Part shown: piece by piece, positions 15,290-30,700 of the stretch
Position numbering within the stretch: the first letter of the stretch is position 1
Layout: every line of letters starts with the position of its first letter
Assembly (NCBI RefSeq): GCF_001039355.2
Contig: NW_019775937.1
Location: 47,894-111,893 of the forward strand
Length of the DNA: 64,000 nucleotides
Origin: Lingula anatina
Taxonomy: Eukaryota > Brachiopoda > Lingulata > Lingulida > Lingulidae
Reading direction: 5' to 3'
The notes under the pieces: model-generated
The model's database searches: none
Told to the model about the DNA's origin: nothing
Seen by the model: the letters and a program-made list of their open reading frames with translations, nothing else
Program-made: the position numbers and the translations under genes

Positions 15290-15719
15290 ATGGGAGAGAG
15301 GAAAATTGCTCAAATTTTAAGGAGAACTTTACGCAAGAGAATGGCAGGATGGATGTACGCTGCCATTTTTACGACGCTTTTCATGTGCGTGCATGCACAA
15401 GATACAACGGCATCATGGAAGCAGATGCCAACGGCTCAAGCAGTAAACAAGGGGGGAGATGTGACATTATCATGTGAAATTAACAACCCGGGACAGTTTC
15501 AGATCAACGTGATCTGGTCATTTAATGGCAAATCTATCACATTTAACAGGAATCCTTTCAGTCCCTCCACAAGTGATCCAAGGAGGTCAATTGTAGGTGC
15601 TAACGTAGAAACAGACTTCAATCTGAGGATTACAAACTTGAGTTTAGTAGATAATGGCGTATACTCATGTCAAGTGCAGGGGACAGACCTGACAGCCGAC
15701 GCCAAGCTCACGGTTGTAG
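15290..15719 (+). CDS. ed: Echinoid-like coding exon 1: signal peptide and Ig1
   Basis: Codes residues 1-143 and ends in phase 1 at a GTAAGT donor. A basic stretch (RRTLRKRMAG) precedes a hydrophobic core ending Val-His-Ala before Gln37, a normal signal-peptidase site. Ig1 is V-like: LSCEI for the B strand, the core W in VIWSF, and DNGVYSCQV as the F strand. A later Met at residue 18 could also start translation and would leave a more typical signal peptide. Confidence 0.85.
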
Positions 15720-18700
15720 GTAAGTAAATGGTTTTATCTCTGTTTGTTTGTTAGTTTGTTGGCCCTGTGTCTGTCAGAAAGCATGTCTGTCTGTTCGTCT
15801 GTCCAACTGACCGTCTGTCTGACAGTTCATTTCTCTATACCTGTCTTTGTCTTCATCCAGGTTTCTCTATACACATTTTAAATCTCAGCAGGTGTACTAT
15901 TTATGTTCGTAATAAGGGAACCATGAGTTGACTGCTGTACCTCGTGCAGAAACCTGTTAAAAATACACAACAGACACTGTCATTTACAACTGGGCCAAAA
16001 CAACCACAATACATCCTTTGTTTGTTTGTAGAAAAGTACAAAAAAAGACAAGAAATGTTTTACGACATGTCTTACGATATTGCGTGTGTACCGCACATTC
16101 AACAACACCTAGCATGGTAGAAATTGATATCATCAAATTCCCATAAACCTGTATATGGGATGTCACAGTCCCCGTGTCTGTGTTGTCACCACAGCATACA
16201 CAGGGAGGACTTGATGTACTGGGACATGGAGATATATCATCACTAGGCTGGGAAAATACAAAACCTTATACTGCTTGAGTGAGGAGACCTTTGGGAGTTA
16301 AAGGTTGAATAATGATGTTGAGATACACAAATCTGAGTGTTTTTGCTTAGATTCACAGTAGAAAGTTTTAAGGGCATTTATTCAAAATACTCAAATCTGA
16401 ATGTTGGTTTATAAAGATTAAAAAAAAAAAAACATATTACCTTTAAATAGTTCTTCACTTGCACTGAGTTACATAACAGCATTTATAACTCTTCTTTGAT
16501 AAACAAAATTTTCAAAGAAAATAACTCTGACAGTCTCTTCGCACAGTCATATTTCACCGCAGGGAGCACCAAAAGCTTCAGCCATTAAAAAACATGCTGT
16601 AGCCAGCAAGCCAATAAATGACATGGGACCACTTCTACCTGAAGATGCAACACTTGGATATGCTTAGTCAGGGCCATAGTATAAAACAGATAACCACAAA
16701 GCAGAATAATAAGGATACTGTGTTTATTATACAGGTAAAAGGCTCATATTTGCTTTTTAAATAGGGCCCTTGATATGGATTTTTAGTGCACCAGCTGTGG
16801 AACACCTGCAGCAGAATATGTCTAAATACACAACTAAACTTTTCCATTTAACCTGGAACACAAATGTCACTGAGATTTGTCAGAGAGAGAGATCCGTGCT
16901 AGGTGCTAGATAGAGGCGGAGGGAGAATCCTATCTCCAAGCCAGAAGACCTGGTGTAAAGTAGATGATGGCATATCACTTCAGGATGTAATAAAAGGAAA
17001 TGAATTCATTTAAGATAGGAGCAATTAATGCTTGCTCTGATATCTTATGATACCTTTGTTGTCTATTAAAGTTTCATTTGTTTTTTTTTCAAAATAAAAA
17101 GGAAATCTGTTTTTCAAAATATTATTTTGGGATTTAGGTAATAATTACAATACTGGAATTGTCTCCGTATTTTTTTCCGTCAACAAGGCAGTAAGCCAGA
17201 TTTGAAAATAGCCGTTCAGCCAAAACTTGAAAATATGTTGGACTTAGAAAAGTTCAAATTCCCATAAAAATATACCAAATCAAGGGGACAAAGTATCACA
17301 TCATTAAAATGAGGAGTGAATTATTTCATGTAATTTAAACCCACTGCTAAAATGTTATTGGGCATTTTGTGTATAGCAAGTGTGAGAAATTGATAATGTA
17401 AGATATGTCCAAGAGTATCAACAATTTTCAAAATAACATGGCTAATTTATTGTGTGAGATTGAAATTCTGTCCATGAAGAAAACATGCACTTTAACTGCT
17501 AAAATCTACAAATACTGGTTCCTACAGTGTTGATGTCAACTGTTAGAAGTTGAGGCTGGAAGGAAGGTGAGTAAAGAGCGATTGTTCAAGATTTAATGAG
17601 GAGAGCATCTGTTTTTGGCATTTATTACATCATTTGAATGTCTGGCAGTTAGGTCATATTACTTGAATGTGAACCAAAGCCCTCTTGTCTCTACTGCAAA
17701 AAATGCAAGAGCAGCTTGACTCTGATGCTAACAGTTACTACACATTACAAGTATACATAACAACAGTAAAAAGCACTTCATGAAATTATGTCATTTTCCA
17801 TCAATTGTTTCTTGTTTTAACTTACACTTATTTGAGGAAATTTAGAGTTTATAAACAGTTCAAAATATTGACTCATTTGAAATCAAAATGGACCATTTTT
17901 CAAGAATACCATATTCTTAATGGCCCGACTCCCATTAAATTTACTCCATAAAATTGAGGTAAAAAACAGTATAGCTGTTTTGTTGCAAGGGGATTATTTT
18001 GATCAGAAATTGGTACCCAAGCATTGTTTCAGATTATCCCTGGATATGGAAAACAATTGGCTTCTTGATCAGAAGCAGATCCAGGGAGCCAAACCCAAGC
18101 TCAGCCATCTTCTCATTTTAATGTGTTAAAATACCTACAAGCTGGATCTACATCTTTTATGTTTGCAATAAAAAATGGCGTCAGCCATACACGGGGCACT
18201 GTTTTCCAACATTTTATGTTCGGGTCTGTTTTCTGTTTCCTACCGGTTGTACACAAGCTAGGACCTGTGTGGACGGCCGCTGTCCACTGTTGACCATAGC
18301 TGAGGCCAGCGGTCAGCATTTTCAAAGAAAATACAACTTCTTAGAGAATTGTTTTTACTGCTAAGTTGTAGCACACTTGTATCCGTTCTAATTAATTTCA
18401 TGTGCTGGAAGTGCATTTTTGTGGAGAGGCATAAAATTTGAAAGTCAGCCCTGGTTAGGTTTTATTTCTTTTATGCAGAATGTAAAAGCAGTTGACAGCT
18501 TCCATGTTTTTCTGGGATAAAAGTGGCAAGGAGCCTTCACTTTCATTTCTGGCATTTTGTTTTGTCACTCTGAATAATGGGGTGGATGTTGAAAAAGGTT
18601 AAAGAGATGCGATTGGTTGAGGCTAAAAGAATTTGCTATGCATCATCTAAATACATTGAGTATAACATATCTGTTATCTTTAATTTTTGAAAAATAAAGA

Positions 18701-21700
18701 TTAATTTTTAATACTTTCTTTCCTATTTTTTGACAATTTTTGATGAGAGGGAACTACTAGTAATCATTAAAAATTGATATAAGTGACAGCTCTGAAAACA
18801 TAGCTACAGAAAACCCTGCACACATAGCAAAAAAGCTGAGCTTTTTGGCTGTAATAACTATAATACACAAACCAAGGACCTTATTGTTGCACCTGTCTAG
18901 GCAGCTTCACAGAACATTAACAAGTAACAACAACACACACTTGAGCAACAACAGAGGCAAGAGACCTACCCTGCAGAGATAGTACCACTATGGAGACAGG
19001 ATCAAAGCTCCTTCATACAGAATTACTTGAAAACTCCTCAATGGGTTTCTTTAGATCTCAAGGAGACACAAGTATGCAGGGTTTAATATAAAGGGTTGGT
19101 AACATCAAAAAAGAACCCACTTTATCTCTGAACAAGTAGGGATGTGAAAAAAGGACAAAATAAGAGGGGGATTATGTTACCTGTGGTGGCCCTGGGGCAT
19201 GGATTACAACAGGAAAGGTGGGGGAATATCTGATGTAGAATTTTTGGATGAAAATTATATGAAAGAGGAAATGATGTGAAAAGGTTATATATTTGAAGTC
19301 TGCCTGGTCAAACATGAAAATATAACAATGATGAAGTGAGCCAAAAGTTCATAGAGGTTTTCATATCTGTGCCTAATGGACTGGTGGGTTACGTAAGAAG
19401 TCATTCCCTTTTTGGTACAAAGAAAAGCTCATAGATTTTAAAACCACAAAGAGAGTGATTGAAATCAGATAATTTATTGATGAAAAGTCACAAAGAGATC
19501 ACACCCCAAACAAATGTGAAAATTGAAAAAATAGAAAAATAGAGCATGCTCATCAACATTACATCTTGTGGTACAGAAAAGCTGTCAAGTCATTGTAAAG
19601 TCAATGAAGTAAGTTAAAGATCAAACATAGAAAAGTTCACCACATAAACGTAAGCGTGTCCTTCCTTTACAGCGCCCAGCGTCAAGGTGTTCACTATATT
19701 TAGGATATCAAACAGAACTTCAAAGGCATAGGGAAGTGCACATGAAAGCCTGCATTGACCTGGTCTGCATATTAAAACAGTTTTTAATATACCAGAGCGT
19801 GATTTTGATTATGGGACATGATGTCAATATGTGCATAGAAACACGTATTGATGTTTGTGTCATAGCCATAGTTCTCTTTGAGGTATGCTGAGATTAATAG
19901 AAAAGTTGTTATTATGTGTTGGATAAATAATAAAATATATGTCTGTTGCATTTGTATTATATTTTTATTTTATGAACATCTGATTGAGTGATAAAGGGTT
20001 TGTTTTTCTTTACTTTCCCCATTTTATGTTTGTTTTTTGTTATCCATTTCATATATTGATTCATCCATTCATTCATTCATTTTTTGTGTAAAATGGGGGG
20101 GATCGATCATTCTGCAGAATTTAATACATTACAGTCCATACTTATTTTTATATAAGAAGACCCAGAAAATGTCCAAAGCCCCCACCTTCCTCATTACATG
20201 AACAGTCTGGGGCAGTTTTCACTTTAGTCTGCGGCAGTGGAAAGTGACACTTAATGCAGGTTTATAAAACATGCAGTGTTTAACTTTCCTGTCATCAAAT
20301 TCAAGTATTACCAGCAGCAATTTAAATATTGTATTTCTTCATCTTTTTGTGTGGTTTATCTGTTATGACAGAAGTCTTATGGATTGTTGCATTGCAATGG
20401 AGTATAAAAAGAAAGACCTGCCTTCTATGTAATTTTTATGTTCTTCACTTTTCTATTTTTTCTTTTATGTGCAATTGTTAAATGTCTGAAAGAATTTTAA
20501 TGTCTGTCTTGTTTTTTAAGGCGTTCTTCCTGATTCTCCTGAAACCTGCTGGTTCTGCTATCATAGTTCAATCTATTTTAGTATTTGTGTCATCAAATCT
20601 TAAATTAGTAAAAAAAAAAAGAGTAAAAAATAGTAAAACATTTATAGATCTTCGGTAGTATCAAAGTATAAGCAGAAAACTGAAATTTTGTGTGCATAAA
20701 AATTACACGTCTTATTAGTAAGAAGTTATCTTGGTCCACACCCAATTATACATCAAAGTCAATTTCTAATTAAGTTACGCGGTTCTCACAGCACTGTGCG
20801 ACATAGGTTGGTCACACTGCTGGGCATACTGAAGTAATTTCTGTTACTTTTCTTCTGCTTCTTAGAGCCACAATGGAATAACTACAAATATTGTATCAAG
20901 TGTTTTCTATTACTGGAGGGTTGTCATGCAGGAGGCCATGCTTTAAAAAAGAAGACATTTTGAACCTAAATTTCATAGCCCCAAGAAGATAGTTAGAAAA
21001 TAGGAAAAGGATAACTCTTAAGGCCCAGTCATGGATAATCTTGCATTTTCAAGTTAACTCACTTATTATTTGAAATTATCTAAAAAAAACCCTTATAGCA
21101 TTAAAATAGTTTGGAAATTGGAAAAGGATATATCTAAAACCCAATCTCGTGCATTTCCAAGTTGAAGTCTTTGATAATTTGAAATCCTGCAGACAGCCCT
21201 CCTCATCAATGTTCTGTGTGTCCTTACACCTCTTGGTCGCCCTGTCTGACCCCCAGAACTGGGAAATCAATGCAGCAGCCACTTTGATCTCTAGTCATGA
21301 ACCAGCCCAGTGTTATAACCAGAGAGAGTGGTGTGTGTATTGGACTGGGGACTAAATTGGAGTTTGGTTTCTCTGGAGTACATGTGTACTGGAAGATGTG
21401 ATATTATGAGCAGGCAAAGCAGTATTCTTGAAAATCATTAAATTTTAAGGTGGTTTATTTCTGCACTCTACAGTGTCAACAGGCAGTGATAATTCCAACT
21501 TCTCTAGCAGCTCTTCAACTCAATTAACGTCTGTGTAGTAACATTTATCATGTTATATTATATAATATATTATATAATTGCTGCATCGAAATAATTTTTT
21601 TTTTAGCTGAGATTTTCACCATTCTTCCCTCCTCTCTTTTCAGTCGTCCCTGGCACTGCTGTGATAACAACCAACAACTCTGGAACATCAAAAGAGGGTG

Positions 21701-24700
21701 ACACCGTCTTCTTCAACTGCAGCTCCTTTGGTGGCAATCCTCCACCTACGATATCATGGTTCAGAGACAATGAGCCAATCCAACCGTCCAGCGATATCCA
21801 GTATTCTCCGGCTGCCGAGCTCGGTGGCTCCACTTCCAGTAAACTGTCATGGCGGCTTCGCAGGGCGGATAATGAGAAAATGTTTGCGTGTCGTGTGTCC
21901 AACCAAGCGAATCCATCCACACCCCGAACTGCAAATACAGCTGCCAATGTGCAATGTGAGTAATTAAACCTTACAAAATATATGATGCTTTTATAACTAA
22001 CTTAAAGAAAAGTAGTCACTACCTGAAGGTACAGTTAATTTTCTTGAGAATAATCCAAGTAAATGCAAGTATCACTCAGATGTTAAAGCAATTTTGAAGA
22101 TTAATAAAGTATTTTAATGCTTATTACGTGGTTGTAATTTTTGGAGAGTATAGAGAAGAAAAGGAAGAAGGGAGGGTAAAAGAAATATAATAAAGATACA
22201 ATAACATTCAGTGTATGAAATAATACTTTAAAAGTAGAGACAGCACTAATAGAACATAACCTAAGCACAAATATAATTTGTTAAATTTTTATTTTCTAGT
22301 TGCCCCTGTTGTTAATTTTGGCCCCTACAACCCTCTGATCCTTAGAGAGGGTGCGACAGAACAAGTGGCGTGCACTGTAGAGGCGAACCCTCAGGTGACA
22401 TCTGTGGAGTGGCTGATCGATGGAGTCAGCATAGGCAGTAAGTGATCATGATATCCTGATATGATGTTCTGATGTGATATTCTAAGACACTGCTGTTAGT
22501 ATGTCCTAGTAGCAATATTAGATGATGTCCTTATACATTGCTGTCACTTTGTCATAGTAGCAGTAATGGATGATGATGTATAAAATTAAAACTGCATATT
22601 GACATTGATATATGAAGTAGATATGAACCTATTTGGTATTTGATGATTTACTTAGGTGTGTTTTACTATTAAAAAAGCAAAAATCCCCAACAGCAATATT
22701 ACCATGATTTTGCAACATGCATGCTATTATGGAAGTGTTCTGCAAACCATTGTGTTAGTTGAGATCCTGATTGTGTCTGGAGGAGAAAGAACACAATTGT
22801 TGTTCAGTTGTCATTGTGTTGTTTTAGATACCAGATCAGTCAGACTCCTGGACCCAGTCAGGTTGACAGATAGAGGGCAGCACACATGCATCGCCAGAAA
22901 TATCATAGGCTCAAGCAACGCTACGTTAACTCTTGATGTTCAGTGTGAGTAGATGTTAAGGTTTCTCAGAATATTAATGCTATTTTGACATTAATTGATA
23001 TTACTTACACAAACATCAAATAGATAAGGATAATAGTAACACATTGGGATATTTCAAATGGTATTTCTATCTGTAATTTGTTATGTAACACATTTTTGAA
23101 AATAATTTATAAAAAATGTGTATTTGTTATTTTCAGACCCTCCAAAAATAGAGATTATTAATATCCAAGAAGGCAACCGGCTCACAGTAAATGAAAGTTC
23201 TCGTGTCAACTTAACGTGTAGTGTCAGAGCCAACCCTCCGGCAACAGAGATAGTCTGGAGAAAGAACGGGACCCTCCAGGTGGCGCAACCTGCTCTTATA
23301 TTTCAGACAGTGACTCGCAACAGGGCTGGCATGTACAGGTGCACTGCGAAGAACACGCTGACATTATCTAAGCGTTCTCCAGAGGTCCAGGAGAGCAGCA
23401 AACCTGCGGAACTGGTAGTGCAATGTAAGTGTAGGGTCTTCTGATAGTGGGTGGTGGGTAAAGAAACAATGAGGTTACCGTCGGGGTTGATTAATATATG
23501 GCATTAGCTTGGTGCATGAGACGAAAAAATATCTGATAGATATAGAAAATAATTAACTTTGTAATAAAAGGATAATGCCTATATTTGTGGATAGTGAGTG
23601 AGACAGGAAAAAAAGATAGAGAGAGAAAGAGAGAGAGAGAAAATAAAGTGAGAAAAGGGTCAATTACTAAATAAGCACTTCTTCCTACCTATCAGATCGT
23701 CCCGGCCGTGCAGTAATCAACGCCCATCCTGAGGTGGTCATAGGCGACCCCATCAACCTGAAGTGCACTGTGGGAGACAAGGGTATTCCAGAGGCACAGT
23801 TGTTTTGGGAGAGGGTAGGGAGCACCACACAGTACAGCCCAGGCGAGGACCTCAACATTCCACGGGCAGCACTGGATGATAATGGCAGCTACAGGTGTAC
23901 ACCTAAAAACAAGCTCGGCAGAGGGCCACATGGAGAGATCAGTGTGGGAGTCAATGGTGAGTTATATTGTTGAGATATATATTATTTATATTTTTGAGAG
24001 ACATTTTAATAACATTTTTTATTATTGGCCATTAAGAAGATACAAACTGTTTAGTTCTTGAGAAACAATTTGTTCTTTCTACTAATAATTTAAGTATTAG
24101 GATTATATTAAGTTCTTTATTTTTTCAGAAATTCCCACCTGGCTGCAGCAGAACTCTATCTTCCCCGCGCGATCTGTGAGTGTGGGAGACGTCGGGATAA
24201 GGCTGGCGTGTCGTGCTAGAGGGAAACCTGCTCCGAACATAGAGTGGCTGAAGAATGGCGTCCCCATTGAAAACAATGGGGAACTGTTCACTATCAGGAC
24301 GGAAGAGAAGATTATTGACACCTACAGTTATAATGTAACTGGATATTTGGAGTTTAGAGGTAGGTTTGTCATTTTTGTGGGAATATTCATTAGGTGATGC
24401 CTCTTTTGTGCTAATCTTAGTTTTAGTGTCTTAGATGCACATCTTCGGAAATGGTTTTCATGTATACTGTTTTGGAAAGAGTAACGTTGAGAAGATTCAG
24501 TTGTGAGGAATTCTGCTTCAACCTTTGCTTGAAATATACACCTATAAATGTATAAGAAATGTCAATGACTGTTTATAGTAAGCTCATCAATTAATGTAAG
24601 AAGTATTTATTTGAGGATAAGCTTTCAGAGATAAAATTATACAATGCTCACGCCAGTACTGTTCCTATATCCAGGTACTCAACGTCTGACAGGTATCCAG

Positions 24701-27700
24701 GTAGATGACACAGCTAACTACACCTGTCTGGGCTCCAACCACCTTTCTGAGAGCAGAGGAGGCGGCAAACTCTCCAGCTCTGTAGAGCTGCTTGTTAGAT
24801 GTAAGTAACCTGAGATGAGAAAATCAGATGGTGAAAGATTGCTAATTGGATTTGGATTTGTGTCTCATGTTTTTTTTTTCAAAAATTCAGATTTCAGAGC
24901 AAATGAACATGTTTTAATTTGAGTACCTTAGAAGTTCATTAAATAGGACTGAAATAATATTGCATTATAATGATAATAAGCTTTAAGTTATTCTTCAGCA
25001 GACTTTTATGTTGCTGTAATCTGAGGTCTCATATACTCCACAGACCTTATCTCTCAATGCCCTTTTTTTCACTTTTCCCAGATGCCCCAATGCTGGACAG
25101 AACACAAGACAAAGTGGCAGTGGACATGAACCAGACCGCCTCCCTGGTCTGTCAATCACAAGCCTATCCCGCGGTAACCTTCCGTTGGATACGTGCAGGA
25201 CAGCCAATCACAGCAGATGGTAGGCGGAGCTTCAGTGAGAGTTCTGGGGCAGGGCTCCAGACAAGCACCCTGACTATTACCAGGGTCTCCCAGGGTGACT
25301 TGGGAAATTACTCCTGCATAGCTACGAACCCTGTGGGAGAGACTACTGTCAATATAGACCTTACTGTGAGAAGTAAGTTGGGTGTTATTTATTTACTATT
25401 TATATTTATCTATTTATTTACTTTGAATCATTTTTACGGTTTTCATTCGAAATATATGAAGTTATATGCAATTCTTGACAACATGCATCTTTTATGGACA
25501 GTTTTGTCACTTTCCACAATTTAAGTCTTTATTGTCATTACTTTTCATTTTTTTAATCCCAATTTCTCTTACATTTGTGTAAAATATCTTCAATAACCCT
25601 GGCGCTTTCACTTTCACTTTCCTCTACCAGGGCAACCAGATGCTCCTACCAACCTACGAGTGCGAGAGAACACCTGGGACTCTGTGCTACTGGAGTGGAC
25701 GCCAGGATTTAATGGCGGCTATGACCAGACTTTCGTCATTGTGAAGACCAACAGCAGTGGGAAGGAAGAGATACAGGTCGGGTTTGTCATGCAGTACAAT
25801 ATAACAGGTAAGTTAGCCAAGTAAGTTAATCAAGTTTAAATCATGTGATTATCTCATAAAGTTGCTATTAATATAAAAATGTTGTTTTAGTAGTAGAACA
25901 TAAAAGAACTCATTTTATGAAAATTTAAATGGAAATAGTAGTTTATACATTTTTATGTGCAATAATTATTATTCCAAAAAAAAATCTTTGCAGCCTTTAA
26001 TATGCTTTCCTTCAAAATCTTAATTTGTATTCAGATGTGTGATAATATATATTAAATTCCATTTTCCAGGTTTATTTCCTGACACCTCCTACACATTCCA
26101 AGTGTATGGTAAGAATGCACTGAAGGCTGGGGATTACTCTCAAGGAGTTCCTGTGAGGACGGCAGGTGAGAACTGTACCACTGGTATACTGTATAACAGT
26201 ACTGTACATAAAAAAGGAAAATAACTGGAAGCAATATTTATTTTTATTTGCACGATAACTCAAGCATTTGGTCACTCTATCAATGGAAGTAAGGGTATTT
26301 TGACAATAATTTTTAAAATGCAGGTATGTTGCCTGATGACATATTTACAATATTTATCAATTTTAGCTTTGTATGAAAATCATCCTAGGTTAATAGCAGT
26401 GCTTCACTAATTCATATCTAAGCATCTCTTTTATAATTTCTTTCAGCATTATACGTCCCACCAGCCAGTGATGCTACATTCAATGGTGAGACGGGAACCC
26501 TGCAGTTTAAGTCCCAGTATGACCAGTACTGCATACGTGTGGAGATTGAGAAGAAGAACGCAGAGGGTGTCTTGGAATGGCAGGAGGCAACACCATGTGC
26601 GCCACCTACAGTTGGGGACAATTCTATCAAAATCCAAGACAGTACTGTGTCATCACTTCGAGTTGCCTTGTGTCTGACCAGTCGGCCTGAAGTCTGCGGA
26701 GCTTTCAGTGTCGTCAATGCTACAAGAGGTGAGTAGTTTTGTTTATCAACTTGTAATGAAAAACTTGTAAAATGGAAATCTTAGACTAGATGCAGTGCCT
26801 TTAGAGACCTTGAAGTAAATAACAGCTTCTTGATAGTTGATTCAAAATCTTTGGGCTATGTACACAGACAGTTTGGCAATTAAAATTGGTATGATTATTA
26901 ACATAATGATCTTTAAATCAGGATTATTTTAGGCAATAACTAACATGAAAAAATGCTTCTCTGGGACTGCTTTTAAATGCACCAGCTTTTAAAATGAGCA
27001 CTGTAAAATTGTTGGTCGTCTTAAATTGAATCATGAAACGAGAAAGTAATTTGTATACAAGCTGAGAATTGTAGCATATTTGTTCTGTCTGTTGCATAAA
27101 CCCCTTACAGCTTTAATCTACTGCTACCACCAGATACTTTGCGTTGCACCCTTTTTATCTCGTCTCTGTTTTTGTGTCTGTTTGTAGTTCTCACACCCCC
27201 ACCTTCAGGTAAGAGGAGCTTACTGTACTTCTTTTAATGGGACTTTGGGTTGTGTTGACTGTAATTGTGTACATTGTGTTAGCTGTGCATTCTGGGTGTG
27301 CTGTGATTGTGCTGGAGGAACAACTAGCGCAATGGTGTGAAGTGATGTTGTGATTGTGATTTTGTGGTCTGTTAAAGTTTGGCTGTATACATATTTATAT
27401 TTATAATAAATTATGGAAAATTAATTCATTGGTGAAGGATGTGAATATATTTTATGTAATCATGCATGTTGACGTGGGCTATTGGATAAATTGTGAATAT
27501 ATGGTGATAGTTCCCCTTGCCCCAAACGTGTAATCTATAAACCTCTCCAAGCCAGCTGATATTACTCATGATTTGTCTTACCCACATAACAATATTTTGA
27601 TTTTACTTTTTATTTCAACATATTTTGTATTATTTGTATATGTTACCTGTGACTGTTATGTTGTTATTTATTGATATATACACTATTTTACAGTTAAGTG

Positions 27701-30700
27701 TGTACCTTAGAAAAGGGTTATTTTGCATGGGGTTTCAACAAACCTGTTTTAACAATGTCATTTATATTACTGTATTAGATGTGATTTATATGTTTTTTAT
27801 TTATTTATTCATTATTTTGAGGGTGGGTATGAAAAAGAACAATGATATCTGCTCAGGTAAAATTAAATTGATTATCAGACCAGACTTAATATACAGCTAT
27901 ATTGACTAGTAATACTAGGGTTGGACAATATTAGGGCTTAATACTGTGACTATTGTTGTGTAATGAATTGTGCTTTGTTTATTATTCTGCAGTAAAAATC
28001 CATTAATCTGCAGCTAATCCGTGGCATAAAGGCCAGAATGGGGGGCACTATTAACTTTTTGATCTCAATTGAACAATGCTTATGAAAACAAAGAGATATC
28101 CCCCCTTTACAATTCATTGTGCTGTTTACTGGTGAGGCTTGTAATTATATTGATGATTATAGGTGAGTTTGTAAATAGGACAGGTTGATTTCCAATGTGA
28201 TTGAGGTGTATAAAGAACACCTGGTGAGACCCTAAGGCTGTGACAGCTTTAACAGGGGATTACACCCAGAGTAATCATATCAACTAGGACATATTAACTG
28301 TTTTAGTGGCTTCTGTTCCTGAAGTGAGTATTATTGGTGTTCTGTTAATTCTAAAATTTTTGGGGTAAATGGCAGTTCAAGTATTAGGAAAAAATGGTTA
28401 GAAATTTGTTAAATTATGTGAAACCTAGAAGTCTTACTGAAATTTGTCTGGGAGTTGTTTACGGCCTTTCTTGGTGAAATCGTGATAATGCTTATTCTTG
28501 CAACTTACAGGCAGATTGTACATGTCCTATAAAAGAGTGCTAATAGTAACTAAAACACATAGTGAGACCATTCTAGTCAAAAAATGTGAAAGTCGCAGTT
28601 AAATTAGATTTATATCACTTGCTAACGAGAATTGTCTGGAATCTGTGGCTGTTTTTCAGTGACAAATATTTATACCAGTGTTCAGATTCAGATTTCTATC
28701 TATACTTCACAGCAATAGGATATCCTCCTACGTGTCACAGTCAACACTTTAATATATACATCAAACCTGGAAAAAGGCTCTTGCTACACACAAAACATGC
28801 TTAAGAAAAAGAGGGATAAAAAAGTTGTTTTGGCATGCCATTCTTCTTTGGCTTCTAACTCAGTGGGGTTGTGTCTACATTTTGAGAGATCTCATAATTC
28901 CACTCAGTAGATAGCTTTTAAGTGAAGTATATAGGAGAGTGTAGGATACTGCGGTTACCAGGCTTTCTCTACATGATATCCATGCTTTTACTCCAAATTC
29001 TTTGTGCTCAAGAGAGAAAAAAATATTAAATGAAGACCTGTGATTTTAACAAAGAAAGATGAGTTAAAATCTAGCCATATATATTTAATGGTTAACTCAT
29101 GGAATTATAGTCTGACATATAAAACATAGGTTGGAGCACATTTCTATTCATTAATTTTTTAAATCGTTATTTGTTAGGTGCTGTTTTGCTCGTGAAGACA
29201 TATAAAAATTGATATGAATATTTTATATCTCATTCTGAGCACCATACTGATCACTAGAATCATTAACAAAGATGTGGATCACCATATCACACTCTTTCCT
29301 GATATATGACATCCCACAATGGCAGGTGACGTTGGAGAACACTATGTTACTATAGCAACAGGTCTAGGTGATGGGCATAGAACAAGGTGTAATTGTCTCT
29401 GAGCTAGTCTTCCTCAACCTGTCGTGCTGGTACTAATGAGAGTCTGTATTGTCACCAGGTGATTATTTGGTAATGATCCACAAGGTGGTCGATATGTATT
29501 ATGTAAGAAAATGTCTTTCTAGACTGAAAGGACGATGTGACATACAGGCGTGCAAATGTTTGAGCTCAGTTAAGATGAGATTAGAGTTTATTTAGCCAGT
29601 TATAAAAAAAGAAAATCATTTTCCTTTTGGAGCAAGTTTGATCATATACAGAGTAAAATTAATACAATAGATAAATAAAGAGCTTGGTTTAGAGATCAAA
29701 TTAAAATGCATCACTTTAAGTTGCACATGTACCACTATCAGTCATGTGAAGTGAAATCAACACAAAGTGAAATGAACGTGCTGTGAAATCTACAAGGAAA
29801 TTGACGCGGCGTTATGGTGTCAAATATGCAGTTATGGCAAATGGCAGCTAGTTTATGCACTCACAGCAAATAACGGAATGAAATAGATGCTAATATTCTA
29901 GGGTGACATGTGAGGTATTACATGAACCCTGGACTCGGGTGGGGAACAAATTACAGCAAATTAGTTCTCACCAATCTGTAGCCAAATACCTGGGAGAAAG
30001 AAATCAGAGATGTTTCTGAGTATCCTTCATTGTGTATCCACAGAAATCTCTTAGTTCAACAACATTCCTTTTTGACAAACAGACCTCAGATTCCACTGTA
30101 GTGTAAACAGTCTTTCAAATTATACCAAAACACATGGGCCATCAGGTAGACACTAGATGAAGTGATCTTTTAGGAAAGTTTTCTCTCTGTTCTTTTGTTG
30201 AATACTAGTGAAGAATGTTTCCAAGAAAACTTATTTAGATTCTTATTCATAAGATGAGAAGAAAACTGATTGAGAATGCTATCTAATGAGAACAGTGTTA
30301 TAAGATGCAAGGGAAATCAAATATATTGTTGATTGATTAGCAAATAAAGAATCTGGACAAGAATGAAGGTAGGCAAACAAAAGAAAAAAATTATTTGTCT
30401 TTGTCAAGAAGACAGACTTAACCACAATATATGTCAAGGATTTAATTGCAAGGGAAAACATTAATAATTTACAGTAGATCTCATATTTGACAAGCCTGTG
30501 TACATTGCTGAACTTTGATTGACAGTGGGAAATAATGATTAGAGTTTGACAGAGCAAATTGACAGATGATAGATTTGAGAGGCACTTGTGTGACTATGTA
30601 CTGGTTGATTGATCCAGAGAAGGACTGCTGTGTATCACAGCTAGCTTTATATTGAGCTGGATTGGAAGAGAGCTGGGGCTCAAGAACATCAATTTTCTGA

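Noticed and set aside
18178-18264. 28-codon frame beginning ATGGCGTCAGCC in intron 1
   Set aside because: Good start context but too short and without any supporting signal.
21540-21600. AT palindrome before exon 2
   Set aside because: Simple TATA/TAAT sequence of the kind expected in AT-rich introns.
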